The notes under the pieces are model-generated. The model was not told the DNA's origin. It did not search any database and was given only the letters and a program-made list of their open reading frames with translations. A program made the position numbers and the translations under genes. DNA of 64,000 bases from the NCBI RefSeq assembly GCF_014642655.1, contig NZ_BMIR01000010.1, positions 93,728 to 157,727 of the forward strand, read 5' to 3'. This DNA comes from Pullulanibacillus camelliae. GTDB taxonomy: Bacteria; Bacillota; Bacilli; Bacillales; Sporolactobacillaceae. Below, piece by piece: positions 1 to 8,728 of this stretch (positions are counted from its first letter, which is position 1; each line of letters opens with the position of its first letter).

Positions 1-1554
1 GCCTTTTACACCCGGAACATGGATAAAGAGTGGCACACGCTGTAATTGTGCATTTTCATAAGATGTAATTTTTTGTCCCATGATTTTCTGCATGCCGGCA
101 TTATGGTTTGTTGAAATACCATAGTGGTCACCATACATAACAACAACTGTATGATCATAAAGACCATCTTTTTTCAAGTCATTGAAAAATTGTTGTATTG
201 CTTCGTCCAAATAATGTGCGGTTTGGAAATATTGGTTTACGACTTTATCGCTAGTATTTGCAGCTGGGAAGTCGATATCCTTTTTATCTAACTCAAATGG
301 GAAGTGGTTAGATAGCGTAATGATTTTTGCATCAAAAGGCTGTTTCATGTTTTCCAAGTACTTCATAGATTCCTTGAACATCGGCTTATCTTTCATACCA
401 TAGTTAATGACATTTTCAGGCTTCATGTCATAGTAGTTGGCATCAAAGAATTTCTGGATACCAAATGGTTTATACATTTCATCGCGATTCCAGAAGGTTT
501 TATAGTTCCCGTGAAGTGTGGCTGTTGTATACCCATGATTCACTAGGATCTGTGGTTGAGCTTGATAGGTGTTATTCGCTTTTTGTGTGAATACCGCACC
601 TTGTGGCAATGGATATAACGAGTTTGCCATCATGAACTCAGCATCAGATGTTTTACCTTGTCCCACCTGGTGGAAGAAATTATCGAAATAGAACGTATTG
701 GGATCCTTTTCTAAGCTGCTTAAGAATGGCATGACTTTTTTACCATCAATCTTTTGATCAACTGCAAAGGTTTCAAGGGATTCCAATGATATATAAATGA
801 CGTTCATGCCCTTCGCTTTTCCAAAGAGCTTTGGATTTGGCGGCGTGTAATTGGATTTCGTAAAGTTTTCGATATCGGATAAATCATTGCTATCAGCAAA
901 AGCTCTTTGTGCGGAGGAACGCGCACTTGTAATGATGTCATAGATTGAAAAATTATAAGCTCCAAGGTATTTAACTAAATAGTTTCGGTCAAAGGTTCTT
1001 GAAAGCAATTGTGGACGATCACCCTCAGCAAGACCGAGGTTAGCACAAAAGATCATGACAGCAAATACAAAAACAGATAAAATCCCACGACGTTGAATAC
1101 GGCTTTGTGTTTTAATGACCCTTGATAGAATCAAGATGAGAAGAATAATGGTGTCGAAGAAATAAAAGATATCTCCCCAAGACATGTTAGCTACTGTACT
1201 ATCACCGAGTTGTCCAAAGTTACTGCTTTGTGAAAGCACTGGCACGGTGATAAAGTCATTAAAGAATCGATAGTAGACAACGTTGGCATAAAGCAAAAAG
1301 GAAAGAATGAAGTCGATGATGAGAATAGCCCATAATCGCAGCTTTCCTTTAAAGAACAGCGCGAAACCTAAAAAGAAGAGTGACGAGCTGATCGGGTTGA
1401 TAAAGAGCAAAAACTTTTGCAAATCGTTATCAATACCGAGTTTAAATTCTTGCCTATAAACAATATACGTTTTAATCCAAAGTAGAACGACTGCTATAAA
1501 ATAAAACGTGTAATGCTTATTCAACCACTTGTTTAATGTTTTAGTGAAACTCAT
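1..1554 (-). CDS. ltaS: Lipoteichoic acid synthase LtaS-like, C-terminus cut by window edge
   Basis: Polymerises glycerol-phosphate from phosphatidylglycerol onto a glycolipid anchor outside the membrane to make lipoteichoic acid. The reading frame starts at an ATG at 1554 behind TAAATCAGGAGGTAAATGTT and runs open to base 1, giving 518 codons; family members are about 620-650 residues, so roughly the last 120 lie outside. The N-terminal 170 residues are hydrophobic with about five membrane segments, followed by the extracellular sulfatase-like domain. The nucleophile motif GQGKTSDAEF places the catalytic threonine at residue 302, close to Thr300 of S. aureus LtaS. Later segments such as YGDHYGIS fit the metal-binding region. 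Which LtaS paralogue (LtaS, YfnI, YqgS or YvgJ type) this is cannot be told from the fragment. Confidence 0.93.
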   Translation of the reverse strand, partial: MSFTKTLNKWLNKHYTFYFIAVVLLWIKTYIVYRQEFKLGIDNDLQKFLLFINPISSSLFFLGFALFFKGKLRLWAILIIDFILSFLLYANVVYYRFFNDFITVPVLSQSSNFGQLGDSTVANMSWGDIFYFFDTIILLILILSRVIKTQSRIQRRGILSVFVFAVMIFCANLGLAEGDRPQLLSRTFDRNYLVKYLGAYNFSIYDIITSARSSAQRAFADSNDLSDIENFTKSNYTPPNPKLFGKAKGMNVIYISLESLETFAVDQKIDGKKVMPFLSSLEKDPNTFYFDNFFHQVGQGKTSDAEFMMANSLYPLPQGAVFTQKANNTYQAQPQILVNHGYTTATLHGNYKTFWNRDEMYKPFGIQKFFDANYYDMKPENVINYGMKDKPMFKESMKYLENMKQPFDAKIITLSNHFPFELDKKDIDFPAANTSDKVVNQYFQTAHYLDEAIQQFFNDLKKDGLYDHTVVVMYGDHYGISTNHNAGMQKIMGQKITSYENAQLQRVPLFIHVPGVKG

Positions 1555-1799
1555 AACATTTACCTCCTGATTTACAACCATAATCGGTTAATGTAAATAT
1601 GAGTGGATTGTGGGAAAAATCCCATAAAGAAATAAAAGTGTTGAAAGACGTTCCATAAGTTATTATTATAACAGGATGTAAAGGAATTTCAATTGTTTGT
1701 TTTGATATATTGATAATTTGCTAAGTTTATAAAGGGATAGTAAGTGTTCTTATTCATTTTAACACTATATTCATGATTTATCGTTTTATTAATTAAAAG

Positions 1800-1847
1800 T
1801 GATATTAAAAAAATCTTAGCCTTTTATGAAGCTATCGTTTAATATCA
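1800..1847. promoter_or_regulatory. Inverted repeat in the leader of the ycgR-like gene
   Basis: The 316-bp gap between ltaS and the permease gene is AT-rich. Just upstream of the permease ribosome site, TGATATTAAA (1800-1809) is repeated inverted as TTTAATATCA (1838-1847), a perfect 10-bp arm pair with a 28-base loop. It has no T-run, so it is not a normal terminator; it could be a repressor site or an mRNA leader hairpin. No clear -35/-10 pair was resolved, and I see no convincing Zur box. Nothing else is apparent in the gap. Confidence 0.4.
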
Positions 1848-1870
1848 TGACTTGGAAGGGATAAGTAACT

Positions 1871-2788
1871 GTGAGTCAGTCATTTCTGCAATTAAATACG
1901 ATATTTATTAGTTTGATTATCGAGGCGATACCATTTATTGTCGTTGGGGTTTTTATTTCTGCGATTATTCAAATCTTTATTACTGAAGAGATGATTGCCA
2001 AAATCATTCCCAAAAATAGATTTTTCTCGATATTATTAGGGACATGCATGGGCTCTTTATTTCCAGCGTGTGAATGCGGCATTGTTCCAATCACAGAGCG
2101 TTTGGTTAAGAAAAAGGTTCCCTTGCATGCGGCCATTGCTTTTATGTTAACGGGGCCGATCATTAATCCAATTGTTGTCTTCTCGACCTATGTCGCTTTT
2201 GGTAATAACTGGAAAATGGTAATAGATCGCTGTGGTCTGGCGATCATCGTTGCTTTTATTGTTGGTCTCCTGATTTCTTATTTATTTAACGATGACCAAT
2301 TACGTGAATTTATTAGCAAAAAGTCTAAAGGCAAGGGAAAGGGACATCACCATCATCATCACCATGATCATGAACACCTTCACAAAATGACCCCTAGGGA
2401 AAAAGTGAAGGAAATGGTCGATCACGCTTTGGATGAATTTTTCTCTGTAGGTAAATTTTTGGTTATTGGAGCTTTTATTGCTTCGGCTATGCAAGTCTAT
2501 GTCAAAACGAGTACATTATTAACCTTGGGACATACCGCTGTAACGGCTATTTTGGTCATGATTTTGCTCGCCTTTTTATTATCGCTTTGTTCAGAAGCCG
2601 ATGCTTTTATCGCTTCTTCCTTCCGAGGAACCTTTGGAGCGGGCCCGTTAACAGCATTTCTTGTTTTCGGCGCTATGGTTGATATTAAAAACCTAATCAT
2701 GATGCTCAGTACATTCAAAAAGCGTTTTGTATTTACTTTGATAGGATCCATTACTGTCGTTGTGTTTTGTGGAGCACTATTCATATGA
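1871..2788 (+). CDS. ycgR: YcgR/YraQ-type permease (UPF0718) with His-rich cytoplasmic-type loop
   Basis: Predicted integral membrane permease of the UPF0718/YraQ family; the transported substrate is not established. Starts at GTG (1871) behind GAAGGG. About eight hydrophobic segments are visible. The family signature PACECG with paired cysteines 67 and 69 lies in the second membrane region. A lysine/glycine stretch and then a run of histidines (residues 159-171, HHHHHHH followed by DHEHLH) sits in the central loop between the two halves of the protein, suggesting binding of a divalent metal. The next gene (13 bases downstream) is the usual partner, a TIGR03943-type membrane protein, so the two probably form one complex, as ycgR and ycgQ do in B. 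subtilis. Metal handling is inferred only from the histidines. Confidence 0.8.
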   Translation: MSQSFLQLNTIFISLIIEAIPFIVVGVFISAIIQIFITEEMIAKIIPKNRFFSILLGTCMGSLFPACECGIVPITERLVKKKVPLHAAIAFMLTGPIINPIVVFSTYVAFGNNWKMVIDRCGLAIIVAFIVGLLISYLFNDDQLREFISKKSKGKGKGHHHHHHHDHEHLHKMTPREKVKEMVDHALDEFFSVGKFLVIGAFIASAMQVYVKTSTLLTLGHTAVTAILVMILLAFLLSLCSEADAFIASSFRGTFGAGPLTAFLVFGAMVDIKNLIMMLSTFKKRFVFTLIGSITVVVFCGALFI

Positions 2789-2801
2789 GGAGGGACAGTG
2801 A

Positions 2802-3647
2802 ATGATACGCTTTATTATCTTATTTGGCTTTATGTACCTGTTCTTACATCTTCATGCCACTGGTGATATCAGTAAGTACATTAATATGAAATACAGTTAT
2901 CTCACCTTTATTATGATCTTTATCTTTGCATTTATGGCGCTTTACCAATTGATAAAGTGGAATATACAAGGGAAAAAAGGCACCGAAGAAGAACATCATG
3001 ATCATGGGCACGATCATTCTAAGGATGAAAATACATTTTTAAAGAAATTGCTCGTATACGGTTTGTTACTTCTTCCTTTAGTTACAGGGATTTTTCTTCC
3101 GATTGCAACATTGGATTCCAACATTGTTAAAGCCAAGGGCTTCCATTTTGCTGAAATTGATAACGATAAGGATCAGTATGCAGATCATCAAATTCTCAGA
3201 CCGAATACGCGTCTATATTATGACTCAGATCAATATGAGAAGATGGCCACTTCTGATCGAAAGAAATATGATAAGGGAAATAAACTGGTTTTAAATGATG
3301 ATAATTTTCTGCGTGGTTTAGAAACGGTCTATAATTATCCAGGCGATTTTACGAATGAGACCATCTCGATGAAGGGCTTTGTCTATCATGGCGATTCCTT
3401 GAAAAAAAATCAGCTCTTTGTTTTCCGATTTGGGATTGTCCATTGTATTGCGGATGCCGGAGTATATGGCATGATGCTGGAGTTTCCTAAAGATGTAAAT
3501 TATAAGGATGACCAATGGCTGCAGGTAGAAGGAACGATGTCAACCGTTTTCTATCAGCCATTTAAACAAACTATTCCATACTTAAAGGTGACGAAATGGA
3601 AGGTTGTTAAGGCCCCAAAAGATCAGTATGTTTATCGACCATATTAA
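2802..3647 (+). CDS. ycgQ: YcgQ-type membrane protein (TIGR03943/DUF1980), partner of the permease
   Basis: Membrane-anchored partner of the upstream UPF0718 permease, 281 residues, ATG start behind GAGGAGGGACAGTGA. Membrane segments lie around residues 4-18, 33-52 and 83-103. Between the second and third is an acidic/histidine-rich loop (residues 61-76, EEEHHDHGHDHSKDE), echoing the His-rich loop of its partner. The C-terminal 170 residues are soluble-looking and contain the family region ending in FRFGIVHCIADAG, with a conserved Cys/Asp environment. Both genes are followed by one strong terminator, so they form a two-gene operon. Biochemical function unknown; a paired metal-binding role is inference from the matching His-rich loops. 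Confidence 0.78.
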   Translation: MIRFIILFGFMYLFLHLHATGDISKYINMKYSYLTFIMIFIFAFMALYQLIKWNIQGKKGTEEEHHDHGHDHSKDENTFLKKLLVYGLLLLPLVTGIFLPIATLDSNIVKAKGFHFAEIDNDKDQYADHQILRPNTRLYYDSDQYEKMATSDRKKYDKGNKLVLNDDNFLRGLETVYNYPGDFTNETISMKGFVYHGDSLKKNQLFVFRFGIVHCIADAGVYGMMLEFPKDVNYKDDQWLQVEGTMSTVFYQPFKQTIPYLKVTKWKVVKAPKDQYVYRPY

Positions 3648-3661
3648 ATACACTAAAACAG

Positions 3662-3706
3662 GAGGGTGTCCCAAAGTCTAACGGCTTTTGAGGATACCCT
3701 CTTTTT
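3662..3706 (+). terminator. Intrinsic terminator of the ycgR-ycgQ operon
   Basis: GAGGGTGTCC (3662-3671) pairs with GGATACCCTC (3692-3701), ten pairs including one G-U, followed by TTTTT. It lies 15 bases past the ycgQ stop. The following 190 bases up to the convergent CoA-transferase gene show no gene. Confidence 0.9.
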
Positions 3707-3895
3707 AAACCTAAATGATGGATTTCGGTGTGATCAAAGCTAAGCACCTAATTTTAAAGAAAAATTGAATTTTGCTTTCCATGTCTTTCTAATCAAAAAC
3801 AATGATGAAAAATTTTATATAGTACATTCTTAAGTCAAAAAACGAAACTGAATGTTTTTTCCGAACGTGGAGGCTCACTATAGGTCAAGTTTTAT

Positions 3896-5176
3896 CTATA
3901 TAAAACTTGACCTTTGAGCTTGAAAGGTGAGCTCTTCGCGAAAGCGTGGATGAGCAATGCTTATCAGTGCCAGTGCACGCTCACGAATGCTTTTCCCCTT
4001 TAGATTTGCTGCTCCAAATTCTGTTACAATATAATGCACATCATTTTTTGAATTGGAGATAGGCGTACCTGGAGTTAAATAAGGTTGAATACGTGAAACT
4101 GTCCCGTTTTTGGCAGTGGAAGGGAGACAAATGAAGCTTTTTCCATTTTCCGCAAAGGCTGCTCCTCGTGCAAAATCTGCCTGTCCCCCAGTTGAGCTGT
4201 AATAACGCCCCTGAATGGTCTCGGAGCTGCATTGTCCAAAAAAGTCAACTTCAACTGAAGAATTAATTGAAACGATATGATTTTCTTTTGCAATCAAGCG
4301 TGGATCATTGACAACATCCACAGGAAGCATGAGCACACCCGTATTTTCATGAAGAAAGCTGTAGAGCCGTTTTGTGCCGAGAGCAAAGGTTCCTACAATT
4401 TTTCCTGGATGCGTCTGTTTTTTTGTGCCATCTACTGCACCCGATTCAACGAGGTCTACAAGCCCATCTGTTAGCATTTCAGTATGAATGCCCAAATGTT
4501 TTTTTTCCTTTAGGAAGCCAATGATGGCATTGGGTATGCCACCAATTCCCACTTGGATCGTACTGCCATCTGGTATGAGCGCAGCGATGTGACCGGCGAT
4601 TCTCTGATCAATTTCATTCGAAGTGTGGGCAGGTATTTCCCAACAGGAATTATCGCTCTCAATGAATCCTACGATTTGACTGATATGGATTTGGTTGCCT
4701 CCATATGTTCTCGGCATGTTGGGGTTGATCTCTAGGAGAAAAGGTGCTTGACCAATCAATGCTGCCACGTACTCAGCATTCGTACCAAGTGAAAAATAAC
4801 CATGATGGTCCATGGGGGCTGCCGAAGCTATCACTAAGTTACAGGCCGTGTGTTCTCGTAAGAGTTTTGGCACCTCATGAAAGTGGTTGGGAACCAAGTC
4901 ACAATGGCCATTATTGTATGCATCCCGTGAGGAAGGACTTAAAAAATAGGCGATATGTCGCATATGTTCTTTATACTGACCATTGATATATGCCCTCTCA
5001 TTTCTAGGATGCATTTGATGAAAGCGGACGTTTTGCAGGCGCTCATGCTCTGCTTCTAAAGTGTTAAGAAGTGTGAGAGGCTCACCATTTGCCATGCCGA
5101 CGATAATATCAGCATTAGGATGAATAAATTTGAATACCTCATTGGGGCGTATGGATTTCTGTAGCCATTGTGTCAT
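3896..5176 (-). CDS. Acetyl-CoA hydrolase / 4-hydroxybutyrate CoA-transferase family protein
   Basis: Family I CoA-transferase that would move CoA between acetyl-CoA and a carboxylic acid, or hydrolyse acetyl-CoA, in the cytoplasm. About 426 residues, the usual length. Family signatures are VGIGGIPNAI, GIHTEMLTDGLVDL (glutamate-containing region), and the C-terminal TEFGAANLKGKSIRERA followed by IAHPRFRE. An in-frame GTG at 5185 exists, but it belongs to the Shine-Dalgarno TCAGGTGA; the ATG at 5176 has correct spacing and is taken as the start. It stands alone, transcribed towards ycgQ, with no metabolic neighbours to indicate its acyl partner. Substrate assignment within the family is open (acetate, butyrate, 4-hydroxybutyrate, succinate). 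Confidence 0.85.
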   Translation of the reverse strand: MTQWLQKSIRPNEVFKFIHPNADIIVGMANGEPLTLLNTLEAEHERLQNVRFHQMHPRNERAYINGQYKEHMRHIAYFLSPSSRDAYNNGHCDLVPNHFHEVPKLLREHTACNLVIASAAPMDHHGYFSLGTNAEYVAALIGQAPFLLEINPNMPRTYGGNQIHISQIVGFIESDNSCWEIPAHTSNEIDQRIAGHIAALIPDGSTIQVGIGGIPNAIIGFLKEKKHLGIHTEMLTDGLVDLVESGAVDGTKKQTHPGKIVGTFALGTKRLYSFLHENTGVLMLPVDVVNDPRLIAKENHIVSINSSVEVDFFGQCSSETIQGRYYSSTGGQADFARGAAFAENGKSFICLPSTAKNGTVSRIQPYLTPGTPISNSKNDVHYIVTEFGAANLKGKSIRERALALISIAHPRFREELTFQAQRSSFI

Positions 5177-5835
5177 CTTTTTCACCTGATTTCATCATTA
5201 TTGATGATACTATTTATAAGCTACAGTTTACAGAAAGCGCTAAAAATATAATGTGAAAAGTGTCACAGATTATATGAAGAGGTTGAGACAAAACGAAAGA
5301 GATCCCCCCAATACCGAGCGTTAAGATTTAAAAGGAGCTAGGGAAACGGGAAGTGTAGTCAAAATACGGAGACTTTTGCGGGAACGGGGCCAGTGTTCCT
5401 TCACGAGTAAACTTCGAGATGTTCCGAGAAAGCTGACTCGAAGCCATACACGTAGATGCAGGAACAGGGGACTTTTATAAATACTTTGGAACACAGATAA
5501 AACCTTCCAAAATGAGCGGAGGCCCCTAAGGACGATCGCCTAAAAACGTCACCTCCGTGTGACAACCCCGAAGCGAGCAACTCAATACGCTCCCAAAAAG
5601 TAAAAAGCACTTTTCGGGGACCTCGATGGTCGCGTCGAATGCCGACCCTACCCATATTGTGTGGACATGAGGAAAGCGAGTAGTTTGACGGAGCGCTTCA
5701 TGATTGACTCAAAAATTCGAACGTATGCCTTCAAAATTGTGAATGCGTTCGGATTCTCTAGAGCGCAATACTTCTGTCCCGGCTCCTTTACTGATCTATA
5801 ATGTTCATTGAGACGGCCATAATACTCAGTTCACT
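5177..5835. other. 650-bp gap with a probable degenerate intergenic repeat
   Basis: No gene with a ribosome site is visible. The segment 5279-5784 is bounded by GAGGTTGAGACAAAA and TTCTGTCCCGGCTCC, which can pair as imperfect terminal inverted repeats (mostly transitions). Inside, ACGGAGACTTTTGCGGGAA (about 5368) resembles the reverse complement of part of family A repeats elsewhere in the window (GGAGACT...TGCGGGAA). The base composition is more GC-rich than usual for a promoter gap. I read it as a decayed, reverse-oriented relative of the widespread Bacillaceae GC-rich intergenic repeats; this is inference. Confidence 0.4.
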
Positions 5836-6396
5836 TTATGGATTCTGAGGATCTTTGTTAACGAATTCAAAAATTTCTTTTGACTCGAATTGATCGAATA
5901 GTCTGTTTAACCAGGCGTAATATTCTTTTGAGTACATAAGCTTGGCAACGGCTTTTTCAATGTCCTCTTGTTCAGATTCTGTCAGAATGCTTGGGTCAGA
6001 TGCAAGATCCTCAAGTTCCTTTAACGACTCGTTAATAGCTTTTAAATTGACTTGAATCACCTTGCGCCACTGGTTTGTGAAGTAATCAAGGAAAATTTGG
6101 TACCAATCCTTTTTGGCTTCATATTGATCTTTTCGTTCACCTTTGATCCAAACTTTTTCAACCATATTGAGGTCAGTAAGGGTTCTTACAGATGTACTCA
6201 TGCTGGTCTTGCTCATTTGTAGCTCTTCTTTCATATCATCAAGAGTCATCGGTGTATCTCTAAAGAAAAGGGTGCCATAAAGCCTGCCAATTGAAGGTGT
6301 GACTCCGTACAGATGCATATTAAGGGAAATGGTTTCTATCACACGCTCTTTTGCTTTTTCAATAATATCTTGCCTATTGCTCATCTTTTGATCCAT
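5836..6396 (-). CDS. gbsR: GbsR/OpcR-type transcriptional regulator (MarR-like winged helix)
   Basis: DNA-binding repressor of the GbsR family, which in B. subtilis senses choline (GbsR) or regulates the OpuC importer (OpcR). 186 residues. The winged helix-turn-helix occupies about residues 25-95 (TLDDMKEELQMSKTSMSTSVRTL as recognition region), followed by the family's aromatic-rich effector and dimerisation part (KKDWYQIFLDYFTNQW). A GTG at 6408 is in frame but is part of the Shine-Dalgarno AGGTGG; the ATG at 6396 is the likely start. It is divergent from opuAA with a 270-bp shared control region, so control of the adjacent OpuA importer is the simplest reading. In B. subtilis OpuA itself is not known to me as a GbsR target, so this pairing is noteworthy. 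Confidence 0.85.
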   Translation of the reverse strand: MDQKMSNRQDIIEKAKERVIETISLNMHLYGVTPSIGRLYGTLFFRDTPMTLDDMKEELQMSKTSMSTSVRTLTDLNMVEKVWIKGERKDQYEAKKDWYQIFLDYFTNQWRKVIQVNLKAINESLKELEDLASDPSILTESEQEDIEKAVAKLMYSKEYYAWLNRLFDQFESKEIFEFVNKDPQNP

Positions 6397-6581
6397 GGAA
6401 GTAACCACCTAAAATCTAGTTTTTTACTCATTCTTAATGATAACGGAAAACTAAGAAATTAAAAATAGTCACTTTGTTAGCATTTAGAGGGATTATAGAG
6501 GAATTTTAAGAATAACAAAGATAAAGTATGTACAGAAAAAACTTTACAAACAAAATGAACAGAAATGATTTTATTTCAAGT

Positions 6582-6610
6582 TTGTTACAGGATTGGTCAA
6601 TCTGTAGAAT
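6582..6610 (+). promoter_or_regulatory. Sigma-A promoter of opuA with palindrome in the spacer
   Basis: TTGTTA (6582-6587), a 17-bp spacer and TAGAAT (6605-6610) form a good sigma-A promoter for the opuA operon, with transcription expected near 6617. The spacer contains the inverted repeat GATTG-GT-CAATC (6591-6602), a plausible operator for the divergent GbsR-type regulator. The operator role is inference. Confidence 0.65.
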
Positions 6611-6666
6611 GAATAGAGTAGTCAGTATGGGCACGAAGAAGTATAAGGAAGAGCCGAGGTGAAAAT

Positions 6667-7860
6667 ATGGATAAAATTGAAGTTCGTGATGTCACGAAGA
6701 TCTTTGGGAAAAATCCAAAGCGTGGCATTGAACTAATTAACCAAGGCCTGACGAAAACAGAGATTTTAGAAAAGACCGGGATGACAGTGGGGGTCAATAA
6801 AGCTTCCTTTTCTATAAAAGATGGTGAAATCTTTGTCATCATGGGATTGTCAGGATCAGGTAAATCAACGCTTGTACGTCTGCTCAATCGTTTAATCGAA
6901 CCGACTTCCGGAACGGTATTAATCGATGGAAAAGACGTGACAAAGTTAAATAAACAGGAATTAAGGGAAGTCAGAAGAAGTAAAATGAGCATGGTCTTTC
7001 AACGGTTTGCTCTTTTTCCTCATCGAACAATTCTCGCCAATACTGAATTTGGATTGGAAATTCAAAACGTTTCAAAAGAAGTGCGGCGTAAAAAGGCTTT
7101 AGAGGCTCTTGAGCTTGTCGGGCTAAAGGGTTATGAAGAGAAAAAGCCTGGAGAGCTTTCAGGAGGCATGCAGCAGCGTGTTGGACTTGCCCGAGCACTG
7201 GCTAATGATGCGGATGTCTTGTTAATGGATGAGGCGTTTAGTGCCCTTGATCCACTAATCAGAAAAGATATGCAGGATGAGCTATTGGATTTGCAAAGCA
7301 AAATGCAGAAAACCATTGTCTTCATCACTCATGACTTGGATGAGGCACTGCGCATTGGAGATCGGATTGTCTTAATGAAGGATGGCTCTATAGTGCAGGT
7401 CGGTACACCTGAAGAGATCCTTATGAATCCTGCCAATGATTACGTTGAGCAGTTTGTTGAGGATGTGGATGTCACAAAGGTTTTTACAGCCGAGCATGTC
7501 ATGAAGCGGCCTGAAACAATTGAGGTGAGTCGCGGCTTAAGAGTGGCTATGAAGATTATGAAGGATGAAGGCGTGTCAACGGTTTACGCCATCGATAAAA
7601 ATAAAAGATTTCTTGGCATTCTTTATGGTGATGATGCAGCCAAAGCTGTTGAACAAGGTAAGTCCATCAATGATGTGATTAAGCCTGTGGAATCTGTAAC
7701 AACCGATACATATCTCATTGATATGTTTGAGACGCTTTCTGCTTCGCCTGTCCCCATTCCAGTCATCGATGATTCTGGTCGATTGAAAGGCATCGTTAAG
7801 CGTAGTGCGATCATCGATGTTATGGCTGATAGTAGTGAAGTATTGAATGGAGAGGGGTGA
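6667..7860 (+). CDS. opuAA: Glycine betaine/proline ABC transporter ATP-binding protein OpuAA
   Basis: ATPase of the osmoprotectant importer OpuA. 397 residues, ATG behind GAGGTG. The family-specific N-terminal extension (FGKNPKRGIELI) precedes the ABC domain with Walker A GLSGSGKST (about residues 60-68), the signature LSGGMQQR and Walker B VLLMDEAFSALDP followed by the switch histidine. Two CBS domains fill residues 275-390; in related transporters these sense ionic strength or cyclic-di-AMP and gate transport. First gene of the three-gene operon, with the permease gene starting 5 bases beyond its stop. Confidence 0.96.
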   Translation: MDKIEVRDVTKIFGKNPKRGIELINQGLTKTEILEKTGMTVGVNKASFSIKDGEIFVIMGLSGSGKSTLVRLLNRLIEPTSGTVLIDGKDVTKLNKQELREVRRSKMSMVFQRFALFPHRTILANTEFGLEIQNVSKEVRRKKALEALELVGLKGYEEKKPGELSGGMQQRVGLARALANDADVLLMDEAFSALDPLIRKDMQDELLDLQSKMQKTIVFITHDLDEALRIGDRIVLMKDGSIVQVGTPEEILMNPANDYVEQFVEDVDVTKVFTAEHVMKRPETIEVSRGLRVAMKIMKDEGVSTVYAIDKNKRFLGILYGDDAAKAVEQGKSINDVIKPVESVTTDTYLIDMFETLSASPVPIPVIDDSGRLKGIVKRSAIIDVMADSSEVLNGEG

Positions 7861-7865
7861 GTAGA

Positions 7866-8717
7866 ATGAGTGACACGTATCATCACTTTATTCCAAAAAT
7901 TGAAATCGGCAAATGGGTACAAGATGTTGTGCAATCTTTTGTTGATCATACAGAAAACTTTTTTACTGGGTTAGGAAATGGAATTAATTGGTTTGTCCAA
8001 CAATTAGTTGATTTATTTACATGGATTAATCCCTTTGTATTTATCATTATCATTGCAGCTATCGCGTTTTGGCGAAGCGGCTGGGGTGTGGCGCTCTTTA
8101 GCTTAATCGGACTTTGGCTAATCTTTAACCTTGGTTATTGGGCTGATACCATGCAGACGTTAGGTCTGATTTTAACAGCTATCATTATCTCAATTATAAT
8201 CGGTATTCCCTTTGGAATTTGGATTGGGTTAAGTGATACGGCTAAGAACATTATTACGCCCATACTGGATTTTATGCAGACGATGCCTGCCTTCGTTTAT
8301 TTAATTCCCGTTCTATTCTTATTTGGGACAGGAATGGCGCCAGGTGTTGTCGCCACGGTCATCTTCTCCATGCCGCCGACCATTAGGATGGCTGGTCTCG
8401 GCATAAGACAAGTGCCTGAGGATTTAATCGAGGCTTCAGAAGCCTTTGGATCAAAAACCTCACAAAAATTGTTTAAAGTGCAGTTACCTTTAGCCTTGTC
8501 AACGATTATGGCAGGGATTAACCAAAGCATTATGCTTGCCCTATCCATGGTAGTTATTGCATCTCTCGTTGCCGCTCCAGGATTAGGAGCAAAAGTGTAT
8601 CTCGCTGTTACTCAGCTGAGACTTGATATCGGTGTCGAATCCGGCTTGTCAATTGTCATCATTGCCATTGTACTTGATCGGATTACACAAAATATAAGGA
8701 AACAAAAAAAATCTTAG
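7866..8717 (+). CDS. opuAB: Glycine betaine ABC transporter permease OpuAB
   Basis: Membrane channel subunit of OpuA. About 283 residues with at least six hydrophobic segments after an N-terminal region containing an amphipathic stretch. The EAA-type coupling loop reads EASEAFGSKTSQKLFKVQLP (about residues 183-202) and contacts the ATPase. A GTG overlapping the opuAA stop (7857) is in frame, but GGAGAGGGGTGA gives the ATG at 7866 the better spacing. Followed after 11 bases by the substrate-binding lipoprotein gene. Confidence 0.95.
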   Translation: MSDTYHHFIPKIEIGKWVQDVVQSFVDHTENFFTGLGNGINWFVQQLVDLFTWINPFVFIIIIAAIAFWRSGWGVALFSLIGLWLIFNLGYWADTMQTLGLILTAIIISIIIGIPFGIWIGLSDTAKNIITPILDFMQTMPAFVYLIPVLFLFGTGMAPGVVATVIFSMPPTIRMAGLGIRQVPEDLIEASEAFGSKTSQKLFKVQLPLALSTIMAGINQSIMLALSMVVIASLVAAPGLGAKVYLAVTQLRLDIGVESGLSIVIIAIVLDRITQNIRKQKKS

Positions 8718-8728
8718 GGGGAAAAAGT

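Noticed and set aside
1738..1800. Zur-type operator upstream of the ycgR-like gene
   Set aside because: AT-rich sequence shows only a poor match; arms do not pair with the needed symmetry.
2347..2385. Run of histidines considered as a cloning tag or sequencing artefact
   Set aside because: It lies in the middle of the protein in a Lys/Gly/His/Asp-rich loop, and the partner gene has a similar natural His-rich loop.
5177..5185. GTG at 5185 as start of the CoA-transferase (similarly GTG 6408, GTG 10451, GTG 46545)
   Set aside because: In each case the GTG is part of the AGGTG-type ribosome site of a well-spaced ATG downstream.
5401..5655. Open frame of 84 codons on the minus strand in the gap after the CoA-transferase
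   Set aside because: No ribosome site, atypical composition, and it falls inside the probable degenerate repeat.
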